DNA from: Pseudoalteromonas sp. MSK9-3
GTDB taxonomy: Bacteria; Pseudomonadota; Gammaproteobacteria; Enterobacterales; Alteromonadaceae
Direction: 5' to 3'
DNA length: 64,000 nucleotides
Assembly (NCBI RefSeq): GCF_003590335.1
Contig: NZ_MIET01000024.1
Span: 240,255 to 304,254, forward strand
The notes under the pieces: generated by a model
Told to the model about the DNA's origin: nothing
Seen by the model: the letters and a program-made list of their open reading frames with translations, nothing else
The model's database searches: none
Made by a program: the position numbers and the translations under genes
Shown here: in pieces, positions 1 to 8,595 of the stretch
How positions within the stretch are numbered: position 1 is the first letter of the stretch
Layout of the letters: the number at the start of each line of letters is the position of its first letter

Positions 1-1590
1 GCTGATTCAGTGACGCCAGAAGATATCCGCACTATCGCGAATGAATATTTTGTCGACAGTGGGCGTACGACAGTTACTATGTCAGATCTTGCTAAGGTAT
101 CAGGGTTCGAGCGTGAAGTTTCACTGAATACGCTGGTTACAGACTCAAAACAGCCAGTAGAACGTCACTTTAAGTTACTTGATAAAACCAATACCTCTCC
201 ACTTGTTGACGTGAACTTATTGTTTTATACAGGTGCCGCAGCTGATCCTGTTGGTAAAAAAGGGGTGGCAGCACTGACTGCGGCTATGCTTGCAAAAGGC
301 GGCTCGCAAACTAAAACGTATAAAGAGATTCAAACGGCGCTTTACCCAATTGCAGGCAGTTTTAATTACCAAATTGATAAAGAAATGATTTCATTGCGCG
401 GGCGTGTTCACAAAGATAATGCCCAGCAATGGTATGACTTAGTCAGTAGGCAACTACTTGACCCAGGTTTTAGAGAAGATGACTTTAAACGTTTGAAGAA
501 AGAGTTGATAGACGGCATTAAAGCGGGCTTAAAATCGTCTAATGATGAAGAATTAGGTAAAGAGGTGCTTTATCATAAACTTTATCAAGGCCACCCATAT
601 GAAAGTTATAACTTTGGTGATTTGTCTGATTTAGATGCGTTAACGTTAGACGATGTGAAAGCTTTTTACCGCAGTGAGTTTACTCAGGCTAAATTAAATG
701 TGGGGATCACTGGTGCGTTATCTGAAAAAGTAAAAGCTCAACTTCTAGATGATTTAGCAACGCTACCAAAAGGTGATGAAGCACGTTTGATGGTACCTGA
801 TGCGCCAATATTAACAGGTCGTCACGCTACAATTATCGAGAAAAATGCTAAATCTACCGCTGTGTCGTTTGGTTTCCCTATCGATACAATACGCAGTTCT
901 AAAGATTGGACCGCATTGTGGCTAGTGCGATCATACTTTGGTGAGCACCGTAGTTCGAATAGCTTTTTGTATAAGCGCATTCGTCAAACTCGTGGTATGA
1001 ACTATGGTGATTACGCATATATTGAATACTTCCCACGTGGTATGTTCCAAACAAAGCCTGATGCGAACTTAGGCCGTTCAGAGCAGATTTTCCAAATTTG
1101 GTTACGTCCTCTTCGTTCGAATAACGATGCTCACTTTGCAACACGCGTTGCACAATTTGAGCTAGATAAGTTAATTGAGCAAGGGATGACTGATAAAGAC
1201 TTTAATGCGACGCGAAACTTCTTAAGTAATTACGTTCCGCAGCTAGTTGCAAGTCAAGATCGCCAATTAGGATATGCACTCGATAGTGAATATTACAACA
1301 CGGAAAGCTTTGTTGAATATGTTCGTAAACAACTTTCCAATTTGACGGTGGAAGATGTCAATCGCGTGATATCTGACACACTACAAACTGACAATATGCA
1401 TTATGTTTTCATCACTGGTGATGGTAAAGATATGGCACAGCGTTTGGCGTCGGAGCAAGTATCTTCGCTTAAATACAATACGAATAAGCCAGCATCGCTG
1501 ATTAATGAAGACAAGCAGATTGAAAAGTATAAGCTTGCCATTCCATCAGGCAATATAACGGTGGAAGATGTAAAAACTGTTTTTGAATAA
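1..1590 (+). CDS. M16-family zinc peptidase, C-terminal part (5' end outside window)
   Basis: The reading frame is open from base 1, so the gene begins upstream of the window; a GTG at base 10 lies inside the frame and is not the likely start. About 529 residues are visible. They include an M16 inactive-domain pattern: a long segment around residues 50-250 with a VNLLFYTGAAADP stretch, then a second C-terminal M16 domain with FGFPIDTIRSSKDW and a SFLYKRIRQTRGMNYGDYAY segment typical of the substrate-gating half of these peptidases. The HxxEH zinc motif is not visible and would lie in the missing N-terminal part. Family members are usually periplasmic or outer-membrane-associated, but the signal sequence is not visible here. 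A strong terminator follows. The family is clear; the substrate is unknown. Confidence 0.85.
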   Translation, partial: ADSVTPEDIRTIANEYFVDSGRTTVTMSDLAKVSGFEREVSLNTLVTDSKQPVERHFKLLDKTNTSPLVDVNLLFYTGAAADPVGKKGVAALTAAMLAKGGSQTKTYKEIQTALYPIAGSFNYQIDKEMISLRGRVHKDNAQQWYDLVSRQLLDPGFREDDFKRLKKELIDGIKAGLKSSNDEELGKEVLYHKLYQGHPYESYNFGDLSDLDALTLDDVKAFYRSEFTQAKLNVGITGALSEKVKAQLLDDLATLPKGDEARLMVPDAPILTGRHATIIEKNAKSTAVSFGFPIDTIRSSKDWTALWLVRSYFGEHRSSNSFLYKRIRQTRGMNYGDYAYIEYFPRGMFQTKPDANLGRSEQIFQIWLRPLRSNNDAHFATRVAQFELDKLIEQGMTDKDFNATRNFLSNYVPQLVASQDRQLGYALDSEYYNTESFVEYVRKQLSNLTVEDVNRVISDTLQTDNMHYVFITGDGKDMAQRLASEQVSSLKYNTNKPASLINEDKQIEKYKLAIPSGNITVEDVKTVFE

Positions 1591-1620
1591 TTAACAGCTT
1601 TACGTGATGCTTTAACGAGA

Positions 1621-1650
1621 AATGGCCATAATTAATTTATGGCCATTTTT
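1621..1650 (+). terminator. Rho-independent terminator after M16 peptidase gene
   Basis: A perfect 11-bp stem (AATGGCCATAA paired with TTATGGCCATT, loop TTAAT) is followed by a short T run, 30 bases past the stop codon. Confidence 0.8.
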
Positions 1651-1665
1651 ATATTTGAGTGAAAA

Positions 1666-1692
1666 ATTGTAATAAATGCTATTTATTACAAT
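1666..1692. promoter_or_regulatory. Perfect 12-bp inverted repeat upstream of cysE
   Basis: ATTGTAATAAAT, a 3-base GCT loop, then ATTTATTACAAT. The two arms are perfect complements. The site lies about 195 bases before the cysE start and just after the preceding terminator. It has no T tail, so an operator or a transcript hairpin is more likely than a terminator. No regulator is assigned. Confidence 0.45.
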
Positions 1693-1887
1693 GAGATGCT
1701 AGATTCTCGTTATACGTGCTTTGTATCACATTAAGTACACCGATATGGTACATAGATAAAAGCGATAATATTGCTCTATACAGAGCAGTTTGTTATAAGT
1801 AATAGCGAGAAGGTTTGCAATAGCAGTAACATATCTTGTGTTAAGCCGTTAAAATCTGCAAGTATTAGCAATAGTTAGGTTTTCCTT

Positions 1888-2709
1888 ATGCGTCATGAAA
1901 TTTGGCACCAGCTTCAAAAAGAAGCAAAAGAATTAGTCAACGTCGAGCCTTTACTCGCAAGTCACGTTTATTCAAGTGTGCTAAATCATGAGTGTTTGGG
2001 TGCAGCATTGAGTTTTATCGTTGCTAACAAACTGGCTGATGCCGTGGTATCAGCGTTTACGATAAGAGAATTGTTCGATCAAGCGTTTGTCGATTGCGAT
2101 AAAATGCTCACGCATGTAGCCCATGATATAAAAGCGGTTAAAGATCGCGACCCAGCGGCCGATAGTTACTTAACCGTAATTTTGAATCTGAAAGGTTTTC
2201 ATGCGATACAAGCACATCGACTTGCCTACTGCCTATGGCGACAAAACAGAAAAGAATTGGCTCGGTTTATTCAAAGCCGTACATCCGAAGTATTTGGTGT
2301 TGACATCCATCCTGCTTGTAAAGTCGGTCATGGCATTATGCTTGATCATGCGACTGGTATAGTGATTGGTGAAACCGCCGTTATTGAAGATAATGTGTCG
2401 ATTTTACAATCGGTCACGCTGGGTGGTACAGGTAATGAGCAAGGCGACCGTCACCCTAAAATCCGTGCCGGTGTACTCATTGGCGCAGGGGCGAAAGTAC
2501 TTGGTAACATTGAAGTGGGAGAATGCGCGCGAATTGGTGCCGGTTCTGTCGTATTGAACCCTGTAGCACCGCATACCACGGTCGTTGGGATCCCTGCTAA
2601 AGTAGTGGGTAAACCAAACTGTCCTAATCCAGCTGAAAGCATGAACCAAAACTTCTTAGAAGATGAACCAAACTCGGTGAATGATTCTTACACGAGCGCC
2701 ATGCTCTAG
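1888..2709 (+). CDS. cysE: Serine O-acetyltransferase CysE
   Basis: Transfers an acetyl group from acetyl-CoA to L-serine, giving O-acetylserine, the first step of cysteine synthesis, in the cytosol. The 273-residue length equals that of the E. coli enzyme. The N-terminal helical domain (about residues 1-140) carries a conserved FHAIQAHRLAYCLW segment. The C-terminal left-handed beta-helix of hexapeptide repeats starts around residue 143 (GVDIHPACKVGHGIMLDHATG) and includes the catalytic His region and the LQSVTLGGTG loop. The flexible C-terminal tail after about residue 245 is where cysteine feedback and CysK docking occur in homologues. The gene is monocistronic, with a 300-base upstream region holding a perfect inverted repeat. 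It converges on xseA. Confidence 0.97.
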   Translation: MRHEIWHQLQKEAKELVNVEPLLASHVYSSVLNHECLGAALSFIVANKLADAVVSAFTIRELFDQAFVDCDKMLTHVAHDIKAVKDRDPAADSYLTVILNLKGFHAIQAHRLAYCLWRQNRKELARFIQSRTSEVFGVDIHPACKVGHGIMLDHATGIVIGETAVIEDNVSILQSVTLGGTGNEQGDRHPKIRAGVLIGAGAKVLGNIEVGECARIGAGSVVLNPVAPHTTVVGIPAKVVGKPNCPNPAESMNQNFLEDEPNSVNDSYTSAML

Positions 2710-2798
2710 CTGTCATCAAAAGTCGCTCAGTTGGGCTGTTCATCACTTATGATGAGGGTTGCCCAACCAAACGTTTCTCTAAAAATAAATCAATGGGC

Positions 2799-4196
2799 TC
2801 AATTTATCTCTTTGGACTGTGCTTTAGGCACGAGCTGTGTGATCTGCGATGAAATTGTTCCATCATTTAATTGCGTTTGAATTACTTGCCCTTCTTGTAA
2901 TTGAGAAATCGACTTTATGACTTTATTGTTCGTTTTTGTGATGCTGTAACCACGCGCTAATACACTCAATGGGCTCACACTATTTAACGTTGCAGCCAAG
3001 AACGCTAATTTATTTTGACGGGCGTTAGCGTGTTGTTTTTGCAGCTGGCTTAATTGCAACGTTAATTGATTGAGGCGCTGCTTAGCCTGTGTAATACGAC
3101 CATTAGGATGCTGGTGGCTTAACTTTTGTTCTAATAACGACATGCGACTTTGCAAAAGGTGATGACGCTGATCAAAGGCGCGCTGCAAACGCAGTGACAG
3201 TTCGTCAATACGCTGTGATTGCTGCATTAGTTGGTTCTTAGGGTGTTGCAGCCTCAAGCGTTGTGTGAGGTTTTGTGTACGCTGCTTGGCGTAATTAATC
3301 TGGTTATTAGTGGCTTTTTTAAGTTGTCGCTTTTTATTAGCGATTAAGTCAATTAAGACATCTTGTTCTGAACTTACGAGTTCAGCCGCCGCAGACGGTG
3401 TTGCTGCTCTTAAGTCGGCAGTATAGTCTGATATAGTCGTATCTATTTCATGGCCTACCGCACTAATGATAGGTAAGTTGCTGGCGAAAATAGCCCGTGC
3501 GAGTAATTCTTCATTGAAACACCATAGATCCTCAAGAGAGCCCCCACCTCGACCAATAATTAACACGTCTACTTCGTTACGTTGGTTAGCCAGCTGTAAC
3601 TTTTCGATGAGTTGGAAATGCGCGTCTTTGCCTTGCACTTGGGCTGGATAAATAATCACTTCAAGTTGGGGCGCACGGCGTTGTAATATGGATAAGATAT
3701 CTTTTACCGCAGCACCCGTCGCAGAGGTAATGATCCCTACTTTGTTGATATGTGCTGGCAATGGTTTCTTATGGGCACTGCCAAAAAGCCCTTCGGCTGC
3801 GAGCTTTAGCTTGAGTGCGTCGTATTGCTGTTTAAGTAACCCTTCGCCAGCTGCTTCCATGTGTTCGACTATGACTTGATAATCACCCCTTGGTTCATAG
3901 ACAGAGATGCGAGCTCGCAGTGTGACCTGTGCGCCATTCACCGGGCGGTAGCTACAATTACGATTATTTCCTCGCCACATTGCAGCTTTTACTTGGGCTT
4001 TTTCATCTTTAAGTGAAAAGTACCAATGACCAGACGCAGGCGCAACAAAATTTGAAATTTCTCCAGTTAACTGAATTTGGGCGAAACCTTGCTCTAAAAT
4101 AGCTCGGATCTCTTTGTTTAATCTAGAAACTGTATAAATATGTTGGGGTATAGTACTGCGTGATTGATAGCTCAATTTAGTCTCTCCAAGTGCCAT
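2799..4196 (-). CDS. xseA: Exodeoxyribonuclease VII large subunit XseA
   Basis: Large subunit of exonuclease VII, which degrades single-stranded DNA from both ends together with XseB. The N-terminal OB-fold (IYTVSRLNKEI... then GHWYFSLKDEKAQVKAAMW) is followed by the catalytic domain with KVGIITSATGAAVKDIL, IIGRGGGSLEDLWCFNEE and SAVGHEIDTTISDYTADLRAATPSAAAEL. A long basic, coiled-coil region rich in Gln and Leu follows, then the C-terminal SVSPLSVLARGYSITK motif. The chosen start is the ATG at 4196 (465 aa); a GTG at 4214 would add six residues. Neither has a clear ribosome-binding site. The gene is divergent from guaB, as in many gammaproteobacteria; xseB is not in the window. Confidence 0.95.
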   Translation of the reverse strand: MALGETKLSYQSRSTIPQHIYTVSRLNKEIRAILEQGFAQIQLTGEISNFVAPASGHWYFSLKDEKAQVKAAMWRGNNRNCSYRPVNGAQVTLRARISVYEPRGDYQVIVEHMEAAGEGLLKQQYDALKLKLAAEGLFGSAHKKPLPAHINKVGIITSATGAAVKDILSILQRRAPQLEVIIYPAQVQGKDAHFQLIEKLQLANQRNEVDVLIIGRGGGSLEDLWCFNEELLARAIFASNLPIISAVGHEIDTTISDYTADLRAATPSAAAELVSSEQDVLIDLIANKKRQLKKATNNQINYAKQRTQNLTQRLRLQHPKNQLMQQSQRIDELSLRLQRAFDQRHHLLQSRMSLLEQKLSHQHPNGRITQAKQRLNQLTLQLSQLQKQHANARQNKLAFLAATLNSVSPLSVLARGYSITKTNNKVIKSISQLQEGQVIQTQLNDGTISSQITQLVPKAQSKEIN

Positions 4197-4232
4197 TGCG
4201 GTGTACTTTATCACATTTTTTGATAATATTTA

Positions 4233-4261
4233 TTTACTCGCATGGGGAACGCTGATAAAAT
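4233..4261 (+). promoter_or_regulatory. Candidate sigma-70 promoter of guaB
   Basis: TTTACT (4233-4238) and TAAAAT (4256-4261) are separated by 17 bp, about 50 bp before the guaB start. It sits in the short xseA/guaB divergent region. Assigned from consensus match only. Confidence 0.4.
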
Positions 4262-4309
4262 TTGCACGCAATTCCTTATACTCAGTTCCACGTGAGAGAA
4301 ATCGCAAAC

Positions 4310-5779
4310 ATGCTAAGAATTGCCAAAGAAGCCCTAACCTTTGATGATGTGCTATTAGTTCCAGCACACTCTACTGTTTTACCTCATACTGCAAATCTAT
4401 CGACGCGTTTAACGCGTGGTATTGAATTGAACTTACCCCTTGTATCAGCCTCTATGGATACTGTTACTGAAGCGCGTTTAGCGATTGCGTTAGCGCAAGA
4501 AGGTGGTATTGGTTTTATTCATAAGAATATGACGATTGAAGAGCAAGCTCGCAATGTACGTAAAGTTAAAACGTATGAAGCGGGGATTGTTTCTTTCCCT
4601 GTTACTGTGACTGCAGATTTAACTATTGAAGATGCACTGGTACTTGCTGAAGAAAAAGGCTTCTCAGGTTTTCCTGTGACGGGTGCCGATAATCAGCTTG
4701 AAGGGATTGTGACGAGTCGTGATATGCGTTTCGAAACAAAACTAGACCAGCCTGTTTCAACCGTAATGACGAAAAAAGATAAGTTAGTGACGGTGAAAGA
4801 AGGCGCATGTCGTGAAGAGATTCTTGGCTTGATGCATGAGCACCGAATCGAAAAGATTTTGGTTGTTGATGATGCATTTAAGCTTAAAGGCATGATCACG
4901 GTTAAAGATTATCAAAAAGCCCAAGAAAAGCCGAATGCATGTAAAGATGAGCGTGGCCGTCTTCGTGTTGGTGCTGCTGTAGGTGTTGGTGCGGGTACTG
5001 ATGAGCGTATCGCTGCATTGGTTGATGCAGGTGTTGATGTATTACTTATCGATACTTCTCATGGTCACTCACAAGGTGTACTTGACCGAGTTAAAGAAAC
5101 GCGTACTGCATTTCCTGATTTACAAATCGTAGCGGGTAACGTTGCAACAGCTGAAGGTGCGATTGCCCTTGCTGATGCCGGTGTTGACGCGGTTAAAGTG
5201 GGTATTGGCCCAGGATCAATTTGTACAACACGTATCGTAACAGGTTGTGGTGTACCACAGATCACGGCTATTTCTGACGCAGTTGAAGGTCTTAAAGGTC
5301 GCGATATTCCTGTTATTGCTGACGGCGGTATTCGTTTCTCAGGCGATGTTGTTAAAGCATTGGTTGCAGGTGCGTCGTGCGTTATGGTGGGATCAATGCT
5401 GGCGGGTACTGAAGAGTCTCCAGGTGAAGTTGAACTTTATCAAGGCCGTTACTACAAATCATACCGTGGTATGGGGTCATTAGGCGCTATGAACCAAAAA
5501 GAGGGTTCGTCAGACCGTTACTTCCAAAACTCTAAGCAAGCTGAAAAGTTAGTGCCAGAAGGCATTGAAGGCCGTGTTGCTTATAAAGGACCTATTGCGA
5601 CTATTATTCACCAACAAGTTGGTGGTATTCGCAGTGCTATGGGCCTAACAGGCTGTGCTGATATTTTTGAACTAAATACTAAACCACAGTTTGTGCGTGT
5701 TACATCTGCTGGTATGGGTGAGTCGCACGTTCATGATGTGCAGATCACCAAAGAAGCGCCTAACTACAGAATGGGCTAA
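4310..5779 (+). CDS. guaB: IMP dehydrogenase GuaB
   Basis: Oxidises IMP to XMP with NAD+, the committed step of GMP synthesis, in the cytosol. The (beta/alpha)8 barrel is interrupted at about residues 90-205 by a pair of CBS domains ([13 protein letters not shown]...). The catalytic cysteine is C305 in GPGSICTTR, the same position as in E. coli. The IMP-binding loop DGGIRFSGD and the mobile-flap region [10 protein letters not shown] follow. The frame is open upstream to 4262, but the start at 4310 is chosen because [21 protein letters not shown] matches the family N-terminus and gives 489 residues. It is followed by guaA, with a terminator hairpin between them, so guaA may be separately or partly co-transcribed. 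Confidence 0.97.
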   Translation: MLRIAKEALTFDDVLLVPAHSTVLPHTANLSTRLTRGIELNLPLVSASMDTVTEARLAIALAQEGGIGFIHKNMTIEEQARNVRKVKTYEAGIVSFPVTVTADLTIEDALVLAEEKGFSGFPVTGADNQLEGIVTSRDMRFETKLDQPVSTVMTKKDKLVTVKEGACREEILGLMHEHRIEKILVVDDAFKLKGMITVKDYQKAQEKPNACKDERGRLRVGAAVGVGAGTDERIAALVDAGVDVLLIDTSHGHSQGVLDRVKETRTAFPDLQIVAGNVATAEGAIALADAGVDAVKVGIGPGSICTTRIVTGCGVPQITAISDAVEGLKGRDIPVIADGGIRFSGDVVKALVAGASCVMVGSMLAGTEESPGEVELYQGRYYKSYRGMGSLGAMNQKEGSSDRYFQNSKQAEKLVPEGIEGRVAYKGPIATIIHQQVGGIRSAMGLTGCADIFELNTKPQFVRVTSAGMGESHVHDVQITKEAPNYRMG

Positions 5780-5805
5780 CACACTGAAATTCAGCGTGTT
5801 TAAAT

Positions 5806-5830
5806 GGGCTAGCATATGCTAGCCCTTCTT
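5806..5830 (+). terminator. Hairpin terminator between guaB and guaA
   Basis: The 20-bp perfect palindrome GGGCTAGCATATGCTAGCCC is followed by TTCTT, 26 bases after the guaB stop. A weaker imperfect hairpin (AACACACTGA/TCAGCGTGTT) precedes it. The T tail is short, so read-through into guaA is possible. Confidence 0.65.
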
Positions 5831-5945
5831 AATTTTAAGTAAAGTTCGTTTTTGTGCTTTACTAAATTGATACCAATATAGCGAAGTTAACTCAGAGTAG
5901 TTTATTTCGGTTGGTGTGAGTCGTTTCCTAACTACGAGATTATCA

Positions 5946-7520
5946 ATGAGCAAAGACATCCATGATTCCCGCATTTTGATTTTAGACTTCGGTTCACAGT
6001 ACACGCAGCTAATTGCGCGTCGTGTTCGTGAAATCGGTGTTTATTGTGAGCTATGGGCTTGGGACGTGACCGAAGAGCAGATCCGTGAATTTAATCCGCA
6101 AGGTATTATTTTATCGGGTGGCCCAGAGTCAACAACTGAAGATAATAGTCCAAGAGCACCTGAGTACGTATTTAACGCTGGCGTGCCAGTATTAGGCGTA
6201 TGTTACGGCATGCAAACAATGGCGATGCAGCTTGGTGGCTTAGTTGAAAGCTCTGACAAAAAAGAGTTTGGTTATGCCCGTGTTGAGAAAGTGGGTGACT
6301 GTAAGTTATTTGATCAAATTCAAGATCACATTGAAGACGGCACTGACTTTTTAGATGTGTGGATGAGCCACGGCGATAAAGTGATTTCAATTCCTGATAC
6401 ATTTACGACGACAGCGCGCACCGATACGTGCCCTCATGCGGCGATGTCTTGGGAAGAAAAGCGCTTCTATGGTGTGCAATTCCACCCAGAAGTGACACAC
6501 ACGCAGCAAGGCTTGCGTTTATTAGAGCGTTTTGCAATCGACATTTGTGGTTGTGAGAAGTTGTGGACGCCAGCACAAATCATTGATGATGCGATCGCGC
6601 GTATTAAAGAAAAAGTAGGGGATGACGAAGTTATCCTTGGCTTATCAGGTGGTGTTGATTCATCAGTAGTTGCGATGCTGATTAACCGTGCGATTGGCGA
6701 TAAACTTACCTGTGTATTTGTTGATAACGGTTTACTTCGTTTAAACGAAGGTCAACAAGTCATGGATATGTTTGGTGATAAGTTTGGTTTGAATATCATC
6801 AAAGTAGATGCTGAAGCCCAGTTTTTGAAAGATCTTGAAGGGTTATCAGATCCTGAAGATAAGCGTAAAGCAATTGGCCATACTTTCATTGATATTTTTG
6901 ACGAAGAGTCGAAGAAATTAGTGAATGCTAAATGGCTGGCACAAGGGACGATTTATCCTGACGTGATTGAATCGGCAGCCTCTGCAACAGGTAAAGCGCA
7001 TGTCATCAAGTCACACCATAACGTAGGTGGCTTGCCAGATGATATGGAAATGGGGCTTGTTGAGCCATTACGTGAATTGTTTAAAGATGAAGTACGTAAG
7101 ATTGGTCTAGAGCTCGGCTTACCTTACGATATGCTTTATCGTCATCCATTCCCAGGGCCAGGTCTAGGTGTACGTGTACTTGGTGAGATCAAGAAAGAGT
7201 ACTGTGACTTGCTACGTCGCGCAGACGCTATCTTTATTGAAGAGCTGCATAAAGCTGACCTTTATCATAAAGTGTCTCAAGCGTTTACGGTATTCCTACC
7301 AGTGAAATCAGTAGGGGTGATGGGTGATGCACGTAAGTATGATTGGGTTGTATCATTACGCTGTGTAGAAACCATTGATTTCATGACTGCGCGTTGGTCA
7401 CACTTGCCATACGACTTTTTAGGGTTAGTATCGAACCGTATCATTAATGAAATTGATGGTATTTCGCGTGTTGTTTACGATATTTCAGGTAAACCACCAG
7501 CAACTATCGAGTGGGAATAA
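5946..7520 (+). CDS. guaA: GMP synthase (glutamine-hydrolysing) GuaA
   Basis: Converts XMP, ATP and glutamine to GMP, the step after GuaB. The N-terminal class I glutamine amidotransferase domain (about residues 8-205) has the nucleophile in GVCYGMQ and the catalytic His and Glu in [10 protein letters not shown]. The ATP-pyrophosphatase domain has the P-loop [11 protein letters not shown]. The C-terminal dimerisation domain ends in KPPATIEWE, the usual family ending. The start at 5946 gives 524 residues, essentially the E. coli length; upstream in-frame codons (from 5916) extend into the non-conserved leader and are rejected. It pairs with guaB to form the guanine branch. Confidence 0.97.
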   Translation: MSKDIHDSRILILDFGSQYTQLIARRVREIGVYCELWAWDVTEEQIREFNPQGIILSGGPESTTEDNSPRAPEYVFNAGVPVLGVCYGMQTMAMQLGGLVESSDKKEFGYARVEKVGDCKLFDQIQDHIEDGTDFLDVWMSHGDKVISIPDTFTTTARTDTCPHAAMSWEEKRFYGVQFHPEVTHTQQGLRLLERFAIDICGCEKLWTPAQIIDDAIARIKEKVGDDEVILGLSGGVDSSVVAMLINRAIGDKLTCVFVDNGLLRLNEGQQVMDMFGDKFGLNIIKVDAEAQFLKDLEGLSDPEDKRKAIGHTFIDIFDEESKKLVNAKWLAQGTIYPDVIESAASATGKAHVIKSHHNVGGLPDDMEMGLVEPLRELFKDEVRKIGLELGLPYDMLYRHPFPGPGLGVRVLGEIKKEYCDLLRRADAIFIEELHKADLYHKVSQAFTVFLPVKSVGVMGDARKYDWVVSLRCVETIDFMTARWSHLPYDFLGLVSNRIINEIDGISRVVYDISGKPPATIEWE

Positions 7521-7551
7521 CTACGTATTAGTGACTTAGTTTACTAATATT

Positions 7552-7586
7552 AAAGGCGAATATGTTAAATATTCGCCTTTTTGTTT
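7552..7586 (+). terminator. Rho-independent terminator after guaA
   Basis: A 12-bp perfect stem (AAAGGCGAATAT/ATATTCGCCTTT, loop GTTAA) is followed by TTGTTT. Confidence 0.85.
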
Positions 7587-7625
7587 ATTTAAAAGGCAGT
7601 TGAACGGTATTTTATAAAATAACGC

Positions 7626-7653
7626 TTTACCTTTTATAAAACATCTCTATAAT
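7626..7653 (+). promoter_or_regulatory. Promoter of tRNA-Trp
   Basis: A perfect TATAAT -10 box (7648-7653) is preceded at a 16-bp spacing by TTTACC (7626-7631). The predicted start is about 7 bases before the mature tRNA. Confidence 0.6.
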
Positions 7654-7666
7654 TCGTCGTCATTGC

Positions 7667-7743
7667 AGGGGCGTAGTTCCAATTGGTAGAACAGCGGTCT
7701 CCAAAACCGATGGTTGCGGGTTCGAGTCCTGCCGCCCCTGCCA
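7667..7743 (+). tRNA. trpT: tRNA-Trp (anticodon CCA)
   Basis: A 77-nt cloverleaf with an encoded CCA end. The acceptor stem AGGGGCG pairs with CGCCCCT, the anticodon CCA is at 7701-7703 in the loop CTCCAAA, and the T-arm contains GGTTCGAGTCC. It is a close match to the gammaproteobacterial tRNA-Trp. It stands alone between guaA and the holD-like gene with its own promoter. Confidence 0.97.
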
Positions 7744-7808
7744 CTTCCTTTTTTACTTCATATTTTATATTCTTAGCAACACTCAGTATTATAAAATCGT
7801 AGGTTTTT

Positions 7809-8078
7809 ATGCACCCATTGCATGCCGATATTTTAGATGTCTCCCCTTTGGTATTAAAACACACTCATACTGCGTCAACCTCAGATCAGGCTAATGTATA
7901 CATTGAGCTAAGTCCGCAAATGGCCATCGATATCGGATTGGTTAATACACACCTTGATTTAAATGGTGTGCAACAGGGGCATGATGTGGCGGTTAATGGC
8001 CAAGGGCTAATATTGCCTTCAGGGCAATTAAACCCAGAACAGAAACGCCAATTATGGAAACTGTTAAGTGAATACTAA
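7809..8078 (+). CDS. Small protein upstream of rimI, possibly a short HolD (DNA polymerase III psi) homologue
   Basis: 89 residues, overlapping the rimI start by 11 bases, so translationally coupled to it. In enterobacteria holD lies directly before rimI. The C-terminus (LNPEQKRQLWKLLSEY) is loosely like the ALWQQICTYE end of E. coli psi, and the LILPSG segment precedes it as a psi-like hydrophobic strand. The protein is much shorter than E. coli HolD (137 aa). The identification therefore rests mainly on position and is tentative; otherwise it is an unknown protein. No signal peptide or membrane segment. Confidence 0.5.
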   Translation: MHPLHADILDVSPLVLKHTHTASTSDQANVYIELSPQMAIDIGLVNTHLDLNGVQQGHDVAVNGQGLILPSGQLNPEQKRQLWKLLSEY

Positions 8079-8535
8079 TATTAAGCACGACATACTCGCT
8101 CAGCTACCTGTGTGTGAATTTATGGCAATAGAAATCGCATGCCATGCCTTTCCTTGGACACAAAAAACGATGGAAGGCTGTTTAGCTGGACGCTACTTTA
8201 ATGGTGCATTGTATGTAGATGAGCAACTTGCGGGTTTTTATGTAGGTGAGCGAGCTGGGCCCGATAACACCTTAATGGATATTTGTATTGCACCTGAGTT
8301 TCAAGGGAATGGCTTAGCGAAAGCCTTGTTACAAGATTTTGTGACGCGCAGTGAGATAATGTCTGCTGAAAACTTGTTTTTAGAAGTGAGGGCATCGAAT
8401 AAAGCCGCTATTGGTCTGTATGAGCAAGCTGGGTTTATTGAGTCAGGTATTCGTAAAAATTACTACCCGAGTCATGACGGCAAAGAAGATGCGATATTAA
8501 TGGCATTAGCTCTGTGCTTTATGGGCGGCAGCTAA
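8068..8535 (+). CDS. rimI: Ribosomal-protein S18-alanine N-acetyltransferase RimI
   Basis: A GNAT-fold enzyme that acetylates the N-terminal alanine of ribosomal protein S18. The 155 residues include the acetyl-CoA-binding segment IAPEFQGNGLAKALL (motif A), LFLEVRASNKAAIGLYEQAGF and the C-terminal RKNYYPSHDGKEDAILMAL, all characteristic of RimI. The GTG start at 8068 aligns with the E. coli N-terminus and overlaps the preceding small gene. It converges on the hybrid kinase gene. Confidence 0.93.
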   Translation: MNTNIKHDILAQLPVCEFMAIEIACHAFPWTQKTMEGCLAGRYFNGALYVDEQLAGFYVGERAGPDNTLMDICIAPEFQGNGLAKALLQDFVTRSEIMSAENLFLEVRASNKAAIGLYEQAGFIESGIRKNYYPSHDGKEDAILMALALCFMGGS

Positions 8536-8595
8536 CCTAGATACTGGTGCACCATATAGTCCAATAGAAAAGCATCACCATCTAACTATGCTTAT

